Below are positions 32,112 to 44,679 of a stretch of 64,000 nucleotides of DNA, one piece after another; the stretch's first letter is position 1; the number at the start of each line of letters is the position of its first letter. Below the pieces are notes generated by a model. That model searched no databases. It was not told where the DNA came from and saw only the letters and a program-made list of their open reading frames with translations. The stretch covers positions 17,982,146 to 18,046,145 of the forward strand of contig CM066919.1 of the NCBI GenBank assembly GCA_033964015.1. The letters run 5' to 3'. Source of the stretch: Scolanthus callimorphus (Eukaryota > Cnidaria > Anthozoa > Actiniaria > Edwardsiidae). Made by a program: the position numbers and the translations under genes.

Positions 32112-34378
32112 ATAGCTAAGTAGCCCTGGTAGCTGTAGTAGCCCTGGTAGCTGTAGTAGCCCTGGTAGCTGTAGTAGCCCTGGTAGCTGTAGTAGTACTA
32201 GTAGCACTGGTAGCTCTAATAGCACTGGTAGTGCTAATAGCACTGGTAGCCCTAGTAGCACTGGTAGCTCTAGTAGCACTGGTAGCTCTAATAGCACTGG
32301 TAGTGCTAATAGCACTGGTAGCCCTAGTAGCACTGGTAGCTGTTGTAGCACTGGTAGCTCTAATAGCACTAGTAGCTCTAGTAGCACTGGTAGCTTTAAT
32401 AGCACTAGTAGCTCTAATAGCACTGGTAGCTCTAGTAGCACTAGTAGCTCTAATAGCACTGGTAGCTCCAGTAGCACTAGTAGCTCTAGTAACACTGGTA
32501 GCTTTAATAGCACAGCTCTAATGGCACTGGTAGCTCTAGTAGCACTGGTAGCTCTAGTAGCACTTGTAGCTCTAGTAGCACTGGTAGCTGTAGTAGCACT
32601 GGTAGCTGCAGTAGCACTGGTAGCTTTAGTAGCACTCGTAGCTCTAATAGCACTAGTAGCTCTGGTAGCTGTAGTAGCACTGGTAGCTTTAGTAGCACTA
32701 GTAGCTCTAGTAGCACTTGGTAGCTCTAGTAGCTACAATAGCACTGGTAGCTGTAGTAGCTCTAGTAGCTACAATAGCACTGGTAGCTCTAATAGCAGCA
32801 CTGGTAGCTGTAGTAGCACTGGTAGCTTTAATGGCACTAGTAGCTCTAATAGCACTGGTAGCTCTAATAACACTGGTAGCTGTAGCAGCACTGGTAGCTG
32901 TAGTAGCACTGGTAGCTCTAGTATCAACGTTAGCTCTTATAGCACTAGTAGCTATAGTAGGTCTTGTAACTCTAGAGCTACCAGTGCTATTAGAGCTACC
33001 AGTGCTACTAGAGCTACCAGTGCTACTAGAACTACCAGTGCTATTAGAGCTACCAGTGCTATTAGAACTACCAGTGCTATTAGAACTACCAGTACTACTA
33101 GAGCTACCAGTGCTATTAGAGCTACCAGTGCTACTAGAGCTACCATTGCTATTAAAGCTACCAGTAAGTAAGTACTTTATTAAAGTAAGTACTTTATTAA
33201 CGTCTCAAATCTTCTAGCCGTGCACGAGTGCACTACTAATCGGGGAGACGGTGCACTAGTGTGTATTAGTATTGTGAGTTCTGTGACACTGAGGTTGGGC
33301 AACTTCCGACGGTCCTAGTGGTTCTTTAACGTCCCTCTGGTTCCGGTTAGTGTAGTGTATGTGAGAGACGGGGCCTACGGTTTAACGTCCTTATCCGAGA
33401 AGACGCGAAGGTCTAACCATTTGCAGATGTTAGAGCAAAGGCAGCACCTTCTCCTCAATTATTAGAAAAAGACCCTGAGTGTTGGCCCGGCCAGGGTTTG
33501 AACTCCCAACCTCCCGAACATAAGCCCGGCGCTCTACCACTGCGCTAACCGGCCGTCGGCTACCAGTGCTATTAGAGCTACCAGTGCTATTAGAGCTACC
33601 AGTGCTATTAGAGCTACCAGTGCTTTAGAGCTACCAGTGCTTTAGAGCTGCCAGTGCTATTAGAGCTACCAGTGCTACTAGAGCTACCAGTACTATTAGA
33701 GCTACCATTGCTACTAGAGCTACCATTGCTATTAAAGCTATACGTGTGCTATTAGAGCCACCAGTGCTATTAGAGCTACCAGTGCTATTAGAGCTACTAG
33801 TGCTATTACAGCTACCAGTGCTACTACAGCTACCAGTGCTACTACAGCTACCAGTGCTACTACAGCTACCAGTGCTATTAGAACTACCAGTGCTATTAGA
33901 GCTACTAGTGCTATTAAAGCTACCAGTGGTACTACAGCTACCAGTGCTACTAGAGCTACTAGTGCTATGAGAGCTACCAGTGCTACTGTAGCTACTACAG
34001 CTACCAGTACTACTACAGCTACCAGTGCTACTAGAGCTACTAGTGCTATGAGAGCTACCAGTGCCACTACAGCTACCAGTGCTACTATAGCTACTAGAGC
34101 TACAAGTGCTACTAAAGCTACCAGTGCTACTACAGCTACCAGTGCTACTATAGCTACTAGAACTACGAGTGCTACTAAAGCTACCAGTGCTACTACAGCT
34201 ACCAGTGCTACTAGAGCTAACAGTGCTATTAAAGCTACCAGTGCTATTAGAACTACTAGTGCTTTTAGAGCTACCAGTGCTACTACAGCTACCAGTGCTA
34301 CTATAGCTACGAGTGCTACTAAAGCTACCAGTGCTACTACAGCTAACAGTGCTATTAAAGCTGCCAGTGCTATTACAA
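32112..34378. repeat. 18-bp satellite in opposed arrays
   Basis: About 47 units in the left array and 55 in the right, excluding the SINE. The unit length is a multiple of three and has no stop codon in several frames, so both strands show long artefact ORFs reading ALVALI, LPVLLE or SSTGSN repeats. Confidence 0.85.
33166..33556 (-). mobile_element. tRNA-derived SINE
   Basis: On the minus strand the 5' end reads GGCCGGTTAGCGCAGTGG and then TAGAGC, an RNA polymerase III A box, and about 35 bases on GGAGTTCAAACCC, a B box. The body runs about 300 bp to an AAGTACTTTATTA duplicated tail. Anticodon and T stems do not pair well, so it is a SINE head, not a working tRNA. Satellite units flank both sides (GCTACCAGT), so the SINE landed in the satellite. 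Confidence 0.75.
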
Positions 34379-34526
34379 GTCCCATTTGTCCATTTGGTGT
34401 ATCATAACACATGATATGTTGTGCCAACAGTCTGTCATTTCGTGATCCTATATCATGGACTCAGAACCTATTTTCATTTTCTGCTACGCACCGAACGATC
34501 TATGAATATGGGAAAACGTTACACTC

Positions 34527-35897
34527 AAGCCGAATAGGTCTATTGAGGACTTCATGTTTGATGTTAAGTGTGTGGTAAAGGTTGTAAATGCCTGAAAGCC
34601 CCCCCCCCCCAAAAAAAAAAAAAGATTGGTATATTCCGAATTTTAGTACATATAGCTTCCGAATAGGTATATTTATATCTGTAGATTTTTTATAGTCGAG
34701 CTTGTATAGAATTTACTTTAATTTACCTTTTCTGTTGCGCTAGCTGGTCTTTTGACACATTAACTAAGGTGATTTAGAAAATAACACCTATGTTATATTG
34801 TGAATGTGCGCATTCTGATTGGTTAAAAAGCGTGTTTGTAAGAGACCTGAAAACACGATTGTCACGCAACTCGGGGAATGTTGGTCGAACTGATAAAACT
34901 TTGATCAGTTCTCCCAACATCCCCCTCGTGTTTGTAAGAAACCAGAGAGCACGCGGAAAGTACTTTTATTGCTTAATGATTTATTGAGTTGTGAATTTAT
35001 GTCAGTTCGTTCGAGACTACGCGACCTAGCCTCACATTTTGCCCTCTCTGAATGCAAGATTTCGTGCTCGCCCGAACAGACGTACGTAAAGACTTTTGCA
35101 ATATTGCTAATTTTGAGGTGTTCTTTATAGCTATGGATATCGCTTTGCTCTCTGAGACCTCGTTCGGAAATAATAAAAACCTCGACAGCGGGCCGGGTCT
35201 ATCCTACTTTAGTATAAACCAACTAATGGTCTATTACAAATCCTGCATTCTGATTGGCTGAGCTACTCATGGTCTATTAGTGATAGACAACCACCACCTT
35301 TCTTTGCAAGAATTTTTGATTTTTTCAACATAAAATCATGGAATTCATTGCCAAAACCGACCAACTAGTTGGTTTATACTAAAACAATTAGACCTCTCAT
35401 CCTCATGTGCTATGATATTAATAGACCATTCGGCCTTCTATTCATCATAGCACATTCGGTCTCGAGGTCTAATTGTTAATTACTGCATTTCTACAATTCT
35501 GCGCAATCTAAGCCAACTTAGAAACAAAAGAATAATTCCAATTGCCATTGTTTCACGGTCGACTGATGCGACAAATACGACAGATAAATACGACATTTAT
35601 GGAGTTTCTGTATTTGATGTCATTAGAAAAATCCAAATTCTACATACATATGCATTTGTGGATTTTTTAAATCTCCTGGCTGGGAAAAATGACGAAGCGG
35701 CTCTCCTGGGAAACGGTTCTCGAGGTACCTCCTGGGAAAAACAAACTCCCAGCAACTTTTGAAATAATATTCTCGGCATCGCAACGTAATATACAAGGTT
35801 GAAATATGCATTTGCAACGTAACTCGTTACATTGCACTGAGAATTTGCCAGCAGTGAAGAAGAAATAATTTGTTCTCATCTAGAACGAGTTAAAATT
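34527..35897. other. Intergenic with old palindromic repeats
   Basis: Poly-C/A tract near 34600. Around 35207-35483 are inverted motifs (TTTAGTATAAACCAACTA with TAGTTGGTTTATACTAAA; AACAATTAGACCTC with GAGGTCTAATTGTT; TGTGCTATGAT with ATCATAGCACA), a nested dispersed repeat that recurs in part near 55655-55850. No gene. Confidence 0.45.
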
Positions 35898-36387
35898 CAG
35901 GGTCGGATCAAGAGTGGATTAACAAGAGTTAGAATCTTTCGTACAGTATTTGTCCACATCACAGTCAGAAAAGTGTCTATTTTTAGATTTGAATTTCGCG
36001 CGCGAAAGTATTCGAATGCTCAGGTTCGAATGCTCGTATACCCAATACACAACAAATAGAGAATATCCTACCTTATCTTTGCGACTTTAAAGGTTTTTCG
36101 ATTGATCTGCGAATCAATTTTAGGCTGGATCTCACAACTGTTTGCGCGGCGAGAAAGTGGGAACCCTGTGGATGACGAATTTTCGAGGGAATCCTAGTTC
36201 TAGCTAAAAATAGACACTTTTCTGACTGTGATTCGGGCGTACATAGTAAATATGGAAACTCTTGGTAATCCACTCTTGGTCGGATACATTTACTGTATTT
36301 GCTGGAGCAAGTTTCAAACTTTGGCCTATTATTTTCACTTTGCCCCCCCCCCCCCCCCCCTTTCTGGAGATGCTGGATCCGCCCCTG
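35898..36387. mobile_element. Degenerate CAGGG TIR element, about 490 bp
   Basis: Left CAGGGTCGGATCAA is mirrored by right TGGATCCGCCCCTG with changes. AGTCAGAAAAGTGTCTATTT near 35965 has its mirror AAATAGACACTTTTCTGACT near 36208. It shares an internal block with the element at 30821 and includes a poly-C run at 36343-36360. No target duplication seen. Confidence 0.5.
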
Positions 36388-38276
36388 ATGAAATTGCACC
36401 AGACGCCCAAAAAGTTGACCGAAATACTATGAAATATAAAAAGGTCACGCAAAACACGGAATTTGCAAAAGAGACGTTCCAAATATTTTGCAGGAACTCC
36501 ACCCAGAGTTTTTCTTTTCTTGCATTTTGCCAGCTAGAGCGAAAAATGGTATGAAAGGTTTTCTAAGATCATCGGTGCGGCGGCCCTGTTTCTCGTGCAG
36601 TTTCCCGAGGAAAAAAAGGAAGGAAAAAAAAATACAAGTTAGCAACAAGAAAATAAAACCTGCATGACCAGTAATCTTTTATTGTCAAGGAAATATAAAT
36701 ATTCAAGGGAAAACAAAGCTGGTGGTTTATTTATTGATGCATGAACAAAAAGGTGGTCGTTACAAACAAAGGGTGGAGTGATTAAAATGCAAGCATGCAT
36801 AAATTACTCTGCATCTCTAGAACATTGTGTGAAAAGTTTTGAATTTAAATTTCATAATTTGGTTCATCAGTACCGAAAATACATCGCATTTGAGCCAAGT
36901 TGTCGCTGAGTTGTCCTTCAAACTGGTTGTACGGCTGATCATATCGCAGTAGAAGAAGGTAAGGTTTAATTAAGTCTGGCGTTGGCCATTTTATTGATTC
37001 TCGCATTTTATAGTGACGGCCACATTCAGAGCGACTGAAGAATCTTTTGTAACATGTCTGCCTACCTTGTTCGATTCGAATCTCCCGACCACCAGTCTAA
37101 AACTGCAGCCGTTCCTCTGTACTGCTATCTTCTATTTCATTACGATACAACAAAAATTCGAGGGAAGCGAGGAGAGGGTAAAATGTTTTTGTAGTAAAAT
37201 GGTAAGGCTAAGTTCAAAATAAATTCTTTCGCGCTAAATTTAATGGCTATTAGCTAATAGAATTAAGTAATTTCGATACGAGTGATACTGTTTATAACTA
37301 TGAGGTCAATATAACGTGTCTGGCGAAAGAGGACGATTTCAGCCCTGATTTTAAAACTCAAGACAAGAGGTCAAAGAAACTAAAAACTCGAGACAATACC
37401 AACAAACAAAACCTTATGCATGTTGGACATTAAAACGAGGCAGACGGAATAAGGGCAAGGTAACGGCGGTACGCTTGTCAATAAAAGGCACATTTTAGAA
37501 AGAAGGAAAATGTATGAGCTAAGCGCGATTTTATTTTGCATCCGAGTTACCCCTATTGCACAGCCAAACATTGTCATGTGACCAGGGGCGTAGCGAGCTC
37601 CAAAGCCTGTCCTTTTTTTTTTTTTTTGGGGGGGGGGGGGGGTTACAGGATCCTTACACACTGCTGCCTTGAAAAACGTTATTTGGCTCTAAGCGCACGG
37701 AACGAGAGGAATTTCTTATAGACAAATTGCTATTATTGTTAAATTATTACTAGAAGTAATCTTAGATTAGTAAGTGCGTTTCGTTTCGCCGTGAGAAACC
37801 TGGACACACGGAAGCGAGGCTAATTGCATGAATTTCGCTCAAAGAATCTTGGCATACGAAGCCGGCAAAACCTGTTTTGACTCCGTTTTGACTGGTTTGC
37901 TTGCGCGAAGGCTAGCCGTGAGACGCCTGGGCACATGAAAGTGAGGCTAATTGCATGAATTTCGCTCGAAGAATCTTGGCGTAGGCGAATAGAATTATTT
38001 TTGGCCGCGTTAGAAAGGTTTCGGCAGGACCCAAAGTCATGGCGCCTTTGCTCTGGATATGATTAGACAAGGACGTAAAACAATAGAGCAGATTGCGTAT
38101 GACTATGAAGTGCCGCGACATGGCGCGGCACTGTCGCGGTCGCTGAACGGAACCTGGCCTGCTGTAGATATGGAATGAAATCGCGCGGTCACGGCACGGT
38201 CGGTCACGGTCGCGGCGCTGCATTCCTTTGTCATACGAAATCTGCTCTAGGTCCCATCTGTCACAAGTACACTCCA
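36388..38276. other. Intergenic, no firm gene
   Basis: Contains one terminus of a CAGGGGCGTAGC element (about 37584) next to a T/G homopolymer run (37612-37642), and a repeated phrase (GTGAGGCTAATTGCATGAATTTCGCTC near 37813 and 37940, given here in overlapping pieces AGGCTAATTGCATGAATTTC). An ATG near 37053 followed by a donor near 37178 could be a short first exon; no support beyond that. Confidence 0.35.
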
Positions 38277-38279
38277 TAA

Positions 38280-38402
38280 AGCCTTGTTTCCATATAGTCT
38301 TATCTGTCGTATCAGTCAAACGTGAAACAAAAGAATAATTCTAATTTTCATTGTTTCACGGTCGACTGATGAGACAAATAAGACTATATGGAAACCAGGT
38401 CT
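38280..38402. mobile_element. 123-bp palindromic MITE with TAA TSD
   Basis: Arms GTTTCCATATAGTCTTAT and ATAAGACTATATGGAAAC are perfect mirrors. Flanked by TAA (38277-38279, 38403-38405). Same family as 49859-49974; a further half copy is near 35550. Confidence 0.8.
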
Positions 38403-38958
38403 TAAGGCCTCAACCCGAGAAGACGTTAAAGGGAAACCACCAGGAGCTGTGAGTGACCATCCTCAGTGTTTATTATTATGCAGGGTTCCCACCGGTCATT
38501 ATAAAAACCTTGTAAATCAGTGGATTTTAGAGATGTCCTTTTTCAGCCTGAAAAGTCATTGAAGTTTTACAACATATCAGGGACAACATATAAACCCATC
38601 AAAAACATTGAAATAAAAACATTTCCTGGAGAAAGATTAGCAAGATATTAAGTGTGTATATTGCAACCTAAAAATGAAGGAACCTGAATAAAAACTACCA
38701 ACATGCTATTTGAAACTAAGGATATTCTTGTTATTCTTATATGGCACGAAAACCGTGTTTGCGTTTGTTTCATTATAGAAGTTAATTTGTTTTCAAACGT
38801 CCTTGAAAAGGTCATTGAAAGTCCTGGAATTTTGAAAGCCTGAAAACGTGAGAACCCTGTTTAATATGACCGCTTGGCAGCTATTGGCGCCGTGGGAACC
38901 AGCGTATGGTTTAGTCATGAACAATAGTCAAGCTCTTCTTTTATGCAGGTTTACTACA

Positions 38959-39075
38959 ATGGTGGTAGATAAAACAGACAACTGGTTCGTATACAAGGAC
39001 AACACGGGGCTGACGGCTTTTTATTATAACGCTGTTACCAAAGAGTACAGATGGGATCCAGCTTACCACCCCGAA
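38959..39075 (+). CDS. Gene B exon 1: WW domain
   Basis: After acceptor CTTTTATGCAG (ends 38948), ATGGTGG opens 39 residues ending at donor GAA|GTAGGT, phase 0. The WW core is intact: W9, FVYKDNTGL, FYYN at 21-24, T27, W32 and P34. It joins in phase 0 to the acceptor at 45717, giving a 957-residue protein with no frame break. This is the only intact copy of the three genes. Intron 1 is 6.6 kb and filled by a large inverted repeat. Confidence 0.87.
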
Positions 39076-39128
39076 GTAGGTTTAAATCATGCACTTTCTT
39101 GTTCCTTGACAATGAGAGCCTCTTAATT

Positions 39129-39212
39129 CATTCTCGCACCCAGAGCTCCCGGGGAGGCTCTGGTGAAATCAATTTGATAGACTTCTCTGATTGGCGGATT
39201 TTGAATGCTGAT
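39129..39212. mobile_element. Left half of a CCCAGAGCTC MITE
   Basis: CATTCTCGCACCCAGAGCTC then GAGGCTCTGGTGA matches the left end of the complete 63141 element. The right end is absent. It lies 54 bases into gene B intron 1. Confidence 0.55.
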
Positions 39213-40221
39213 TTTTTTCAACCTGTATAAAAAGGGGCCTCTGCAATTGGAGCATTGCTCTTTTCAGAGGATTCCCTGTCTTCTAAAACAATCCTGCAAT
39301 GGAAGAGTATTTCTGACCATCATGGCGCCAGGTGACGCGCGCCAGGGAGCTCTGAATAAGGGAATGCCATTTAACTTGATGATATTTGTTGCTCGGTTAG
39401 TCCCTGACACTTGCGGTGGCGTAGTGAGCTCCCGAAGTTAGGTGAAGGAGGTGTCAATTATTTGGTGGGTGTAGGGGGTACATTTTTGGGTCGGGACACA
39501 ACGTGGCCTAGGCCATGGCCTTCCCTGTATTTTCTTTTTAAAGCTCGGAAAACAGGTAAACACAAAATATAATGCCTCTTGAGAGGTAATCAACATAAAC
39601 AAATGACATAAACAACCTGTCAATCAAATATTTGTGACGTCATTACTATTGTTATTTCCTGAAAATGTTTCAACTCTGCGAATTTCTAATATACAACCAC
39701 CAAAATGTATTTTGTCAACAATTATCTCGCACATCCGTTATTGACACCTGTCAATCACAATGTGATGACGTCATCGATCACGTGATTTCACAAAACTGCT
39801 CATAAGTCCGCGAATTTTAGAATGAAGCCGTCAAACTTTGTCAACATCCCCTCTGGCACATTGCCAATTGGCACATATCAATCAAAACGTGATGACGTCA
39901 CTCCTGGTAAAGACTTTGATAGCTGCTTCAAGGGGGCGTTGCTTTATCTGGCCCTTGAAAAGAACTGACCTGGCGCGGCTTCAGAGGAATGAGAGGGCTA
40001 TGCTCCGCTGGATGTGTACTATCAAACCGACAGATACCATCAGCTCATATGACCTATGACATATGACCAGTGTCAGCTCAAGCTCCAAGGTTGTGGACGG
40101 CGGCAAAACAAAGCGAGTTTCGACCCAGGGTAGAGGTCTCCTTTTCTAGCGAACCTCAGCCAGCGAAATGCAGAGAAAAGAGGCCACTTAGTCCGGTCAA
40201 ATTAGCCCGAAAAAACCCCGA

Positions 40222-40937
40222 ACCTGGAAAAAATTGCAACATGGGAAATTGTTGGTACTAATTGTTAAAAACATATGCAGGAATAACATATCCAAATTTC
40301 GTAGAAATCCGACCGGGGGAAGTTGGTTAAATTTTTGGTTTTACCGGTGACGTCAAGGTTGCCTTTTGTTCTCGGCGGCACTTAGACAATGAAAACACAG
40401 AAACTGGGAGAATATTTATGGACTGTACAGACGAAACCGGGGAAGATTTGATAAGGTTTTTCGGTTGAGACAAATAATTTCGAGCGATGAGTTACGGCTA
40501 CGATCAGTTTATTTCATTTATTTCTTTTAGCGTATAATATTCGAACTTCTGTGTATCACCACGCGGGAAATAAAGGATCAGATGGGATTTGTCAAAACTC
40601 AGGATTATTTACTTATTATTTTGCAGAATTGGTTATAACAAACACAAAATTCACATCCTTGCAATCACATGATGCAGTAGAAAGGTATTGCTCGATATCT
40701 CGTTTAATATCACACCGAGTGACGGCTCTACAGTCTATAGCCCTCCCTTCGAATTGTTCGCTTTCATTGTCCTCTAAGTGCCACCGAAGACAACGGGCTT
40801 TCCTTCGTGCAGACGGAAAACCCCAAATTTAACTAACTTCCCCCAAACGGATTTTCACAAAATTTGGAAACATATTTCTCGATTATGTTCCTGAGAATTT
40901 GCTGTATGAAAATCCCATGTTGCAATTTTTTCCAGGT
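40222..40937. mobile_element. 716-bp TIR element nested in the left arm
   Basis: Perfect 25-bp inverted termini begin ACCTGGAAAAAATTGCAACA (left) and end in the mirror TGTTGCAATTTTTTCCAGGT (right). Inner arms stay similar for about 180 bp (GGGGGAAGTTGGTTAAAT with its mirror). The right arm of the large palindrome lacks it, so it inserted after the palindrome formed. Confidence 0.8.
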
Positions 40938-42307
40938 TAAGAGCCATTGTCTGAGAAAGTGTTCCAGGCAGGAAAAGTGAGGGTCAACCGATTTCCTTCA
41001 AACTTGTGTCAGAAGTTAGGTTTGATGAGATATTACAAAAGCCACTTTGGTTTTGTTTTCTGGTATTTTGTTTTAAAGTTACAGGGGGGTCCCACTTTTG
41101 GCCCGCTGACCACCAATTTTTCATGTTTTGGGGAGTTGTATTATCATGGTTATTTCACCAAGACAATATAACTCCTGAAATAATAAACTGCATGGTAACT
41201 ATCTACTGTTAATGCCCTTTCAGAAAATATATGTCTCGTTGGCATAGCTTTGTCTGGACGAGCAGGGCCTGGCCCTAGTGTTAGCCAATTTTTGAGATGG
41301 AAAGAACTACTGAAAATCGCATATTTTTAAAAATTATTATTTGTTACCTGCAACAAGATCTGGCAATGACTTCACTTCCACAAATGACTTTGACCCTAGT
41401 ACTAACAAAATCAGTTGAGAAAAAATTGGGCACTTCTGTATAAATTACTTTTTCAGGGCCATTTATTAGGCATGGTGGCACATAAGTCATTAGGCCAAAA
41501 GAGATCTTTTTATCACTAAATCCAAAGAATTCGTAGAAATAAGAGCACCAATCTCCTGTATTTGTTCTCAGCATATATCTGATCATCAATAAAAAGTGTC
41601 ATTTGGCCTAAATCAAACTCCAATGTCCCTGGCGATGCATAGAATACAACCGGAAAGCACAGAAATACCACATTTTCCAATGTTTCGACTTATTTCTTCT
41701 CGCCAAAAGCTCAATCTGATAAAATAAGCTAGCAATTACATCGACTAATGTTCCTAGATACACTTATGTTTAGCTGCTTATATTCTCATGAGTCCTGAGC
41801 TTGGAAACACAACATGGTCTGTCATTTGTGAGACAATAACACAGTCAAATTATCGCCGCTTGTGCAAACATGTGCCCGTAATCTGCCTTCCTCAAGTCCT
41901 TTCCATCACTAAACAAGAATGTTCACGGCTATGGACCTTGTAACACAGCATGAAAAGTAAATTTCTTGACAAAAATCAGCCTCCATGAAGACAGATCCAC
42001 ATTCGCTGACCCGAACATCGAGGACCATTTCCAGGTAAACAAGACGTTGAAAATGAATCAAACAATACCAGATCGTGCTTGTAATAAAGGTCACGAGAAA
42101 GAAGGACACCTGTATGATCTGATTTCATCCTCAAAAGGCCGAATTATGCATAAAAGCAGTTCAAGTCACGCCGGACTGCTCCATAATGCGTGGACGCCAT
42201 CTTGGACGGGAGCGCAGTGGGCCTGGGGAAGAGCGCGATTCATTCTGAGAAATTCACTGTGATCTTTGTCGCATTTATGCAAAATGGATTGCTCCCGGGG
42301 TTGCTAC

Positions 42308-43276
42308 TGCTCTTTTGGCAGCTCTTCGGATCCAAGTGGCGCTGCAGATTGGGCGCTACACGAAAATGTTTTCGTTCCACTGCTGAGTTGAATCAAGAGA
42401 AAATGATCCCCAGAGAACGCAACCCCATGACCCATCTGAGTGGCAGCAGTTCTAAAAATAGATTCATTGCACACGGATTCGAACTCTTTTCCGTTGGTTT
42501 AGAAGCGCGCACGTGTTGATGCAAGCAGCGTTGTCTGCGCGCACTCTTATTTACCATGGCAAATCATCATATTACGAGAACAGCAACAGTGCAGCGTCAC
42601 GTAGCATGCCGCGCGCATTGACCAGTGACCAACGGATTGACCAACGGATTAGGAAAAACCTACCCCCTGTCAGTAACCCCAATCTTGTTAATGCTCGTCG
42701 CCAGTGCCCCTCAGAACTCACTGAGTTTGCCCCAACGGACCCTGGTGAATTGTCATCCCTTATACGTGCCAAGTCGGGGAAATTCTGTGTTTTAGATCCT
42801 ATCCCAGGTGCCTTACTGAAGGATTGCTATAATGTTCTGCTAACTATAATTACAAGAATGGTTAATCTCTCTCTCTTCAGCGCGTCAGTGCCCACTACCC
42901 ACAAAGAAGCCGCCCTCTCCCCAGGTTTAAAGAAAGATAATCTTGACCACGAACTTTTCCCAAATTTCAGACCAATTTCTAACCTTCAATTTGTGTCTAA
43001 GGCATCAGAAAGGGTGGTCGCCGTGCGACTAAACGGTCATCTTTCTGGGGGTGACATGAAAGAGCTATTTCAATCTGCTTACGAAGAAGGCCACAGCACT
43101 GAGACTGCACTCACCCGTGTGCACAATGATATTCTGTGTGATATTGATGACGGTGGGGGTGTGATTCTCGTGCTGCTGGACCTTTCGGCGGCCTTCGACA
43201 CGGTCGATCATGGAATCCTACTTCATAGACTTAAGAACTACTTTGGGATAAAGGGAAAAGCTCTCGCCTGGTTTCT
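42308..43276 (+). pseudogene. CR1/L2-like LINE reverse transcriptase fragment
   Basis: From about 42590 an open frame reads the 5' half of a non-LTR reverse transcriptase: LDPIPGALLKDC, FRPISNLQFVSKASERVV, SAYEEGHSTETAL and VLLDLSAAFDTVDH, which carries the first catalytic Asp. The frame stops just past the loop edge, so the F-A-D-D box, thumb and 3' end are absent, as are endonuclease and ORF1. It fills the loop of the giant inverted repeat. Confidence 0.8.
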
Positions 43277-44679
43277 GTAGCAACCCCGGGAGCAATCCAT
43301 TTTGCATAAATGCGACAAAGATCACAGTGAATTTCGCAGAATTCATCGCGCTCTTCCTCAGGCCCATTGCGCTCTCGTCCAAGATGGCGTCCACGCATGA
43401 TGGAGCAGTCCGGCGTGACTTGAACTGCTTTTATTCATAATTCGGCCTTTTGAGGATGAAATCAGATCATTCAGCCGACCTTCTATCTTGTGATCTTTAT
43501 TACAAGCACGATCTGGTATTTGTTTGATTCATTTTGACGTCTTGTTTAACTGGAAATGGTCCTCGATATTCGGGTCAGCGAATGTGGATCTGTCTTCATG
43601 GAGGCTGATTTTTGTCAAGAAATGTACTTTTCGTGCTGTGTTACAAGGCCCATAGCAGTGAACATTCTTGTTTAGTGATGGAAAGGACTTGAGGAAGGCA
43701 GAGTGCACATGTATGCACAAAGCGGCGATAATTTGACTGTGTAATTGTCCCACAAATGACAGAACATGTTGTGCTTCCAGGCTCAGGACTCGTGACAACA
43801 TTTTAAGCAGGTCAACATATAAGTGTATCTTTAATGCCCTAGGAACACTAGTCGATGTAATTGCTAGCTTATTTTATCAGATTGAGCTTTTGGAGAGAAG
43901 AAAAAAGTCGAAACATTGAAAAGGTTGTATTTCTGTGCTTTCCGGTTGTATTCTTTGCATCGCCAGGGACATTGGAGTTTGATTTAGGCCAAATGACACT
44001 TTCTATTGATGATCAGATATATGCTGAAAACAAATACAAGTGATTGGTGCTATTATTTCTACGAATTCTTTGGATTTAGTGATAAAAATGATCTTTCTTC
44101 CCCAATGACTTATGTGTCACCATGCCTAATAAATGGCCTTAAAAAAGTAATTTATACAGAAGTGCCCAATTTTTTCTCAACTGATTTTGTTAGTACTAAG
44201 GTCAAGGTCATTTGTGGAAGTGAAGTCATTGCCAGATCTTGTTGCAGGTAAAAAATAATAATTTCTAAAAAGTTGCAATTTTCAGTAGTTCTTTCCATCT
44301 CAAAAGTAGGCTAAAACTAGGGCCAGGCCCTTCTCGTCCAGGCAAAGCTATGCCAACGACACATATATTTTCTGAAAGGGCATTAACAGTAGATAGTTAC
44401 CATGCAGTTTATTATCTCAGGAGTTATATTGTCTTGGTGAAATAACCATGATAATACAACTCCCAAAAACATGAAAAGTTGGTGGTCAGAGGGCCAAAAG
44501 TAGGACTTCCCCTGTAACTTTGAAACAAAATCCCAGAAAACAAAACCAAAGTGGTTTTTGTAATATCTCATCAAACCTAACTTCTGACACAAGTTTGAAG
44601 GAAATCGGTTGACCCCCACTTTTTTGACCTGGAACACTTTCTCAGACAATGGCTCTTAAACGCTAAATTGACCGGACTA

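Larger units (their letters stand above)
31958..34526. mobile_element. 2.57-kb foldback element with 18-bp satellite arms
   Basis: Outer arms of about 95 bp are inverted copies: CACGAAATGACAGACTGTTG and CACCAAATGGACAAATGGGA near 32040-32105 recur as reverse complements at 34375-34445. Weaker similarity reaches GTAATGTTTTCCCAT / ATGGGAAAACGTTAC. Between them lie tandem 18-bp units AGCACTGGTAGCTCTAAT (variant GTAGT): one orientation from 32112, the opposite from 32977 to 34378. The flip is at TCTAGA 32971-32976. A SINE interrupts the right arm. No transposase and no clear target duplication. Confidence 0.8.
40189..44679. mobile_element. 4.5-kb giant inverted repeat in gene B intron
   Basis: Left arm 40938-42307 and right arm 43277-44660 are inverted copies about 1.37 kb long, highly similar: an 81-codon ORF with SYFYEFFGFSDK-like and EVPNFFSTDF segments is preserved in both, minus at 41344-41589 and plus at 44006-44251. 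Outer tips TAGTCCGGTCAAATTAGC (40189-40206) and GCTAAATTGACCGGACTA (44662-44679) also mirror each other. The loop (42308-43276) is a LINE fragment. A smaller MITE splits the left tip from the left arm. I see no transposase or clear target duplication; it could be a foldback transposon or a palindromic duplication. Confidence 0.75.

Noticed and set aside
32040..32513. Long Leu/Val-rich ORFs on both strands in 32-34.4 kb (up to 229 codons)
   Set aside because: They are translations of the 18-bp satellite, whose unit is a multiple of three and lacks stops. They show no start context, domain or splice signals.
33489..33556. A tRNA gene on the minus strand
   Set aside because: A and B boxes are present, but anticodon and T stems do not pair properly, and a 300-bp body follows; it is the head of a SINE.
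42513..43280. A host gene at the reverse-transcriptase ORF
   Set aside because: Motifs are those of a LINE polymerase and it ends before the catalytic F-A-D-D box at a repeat boundary.
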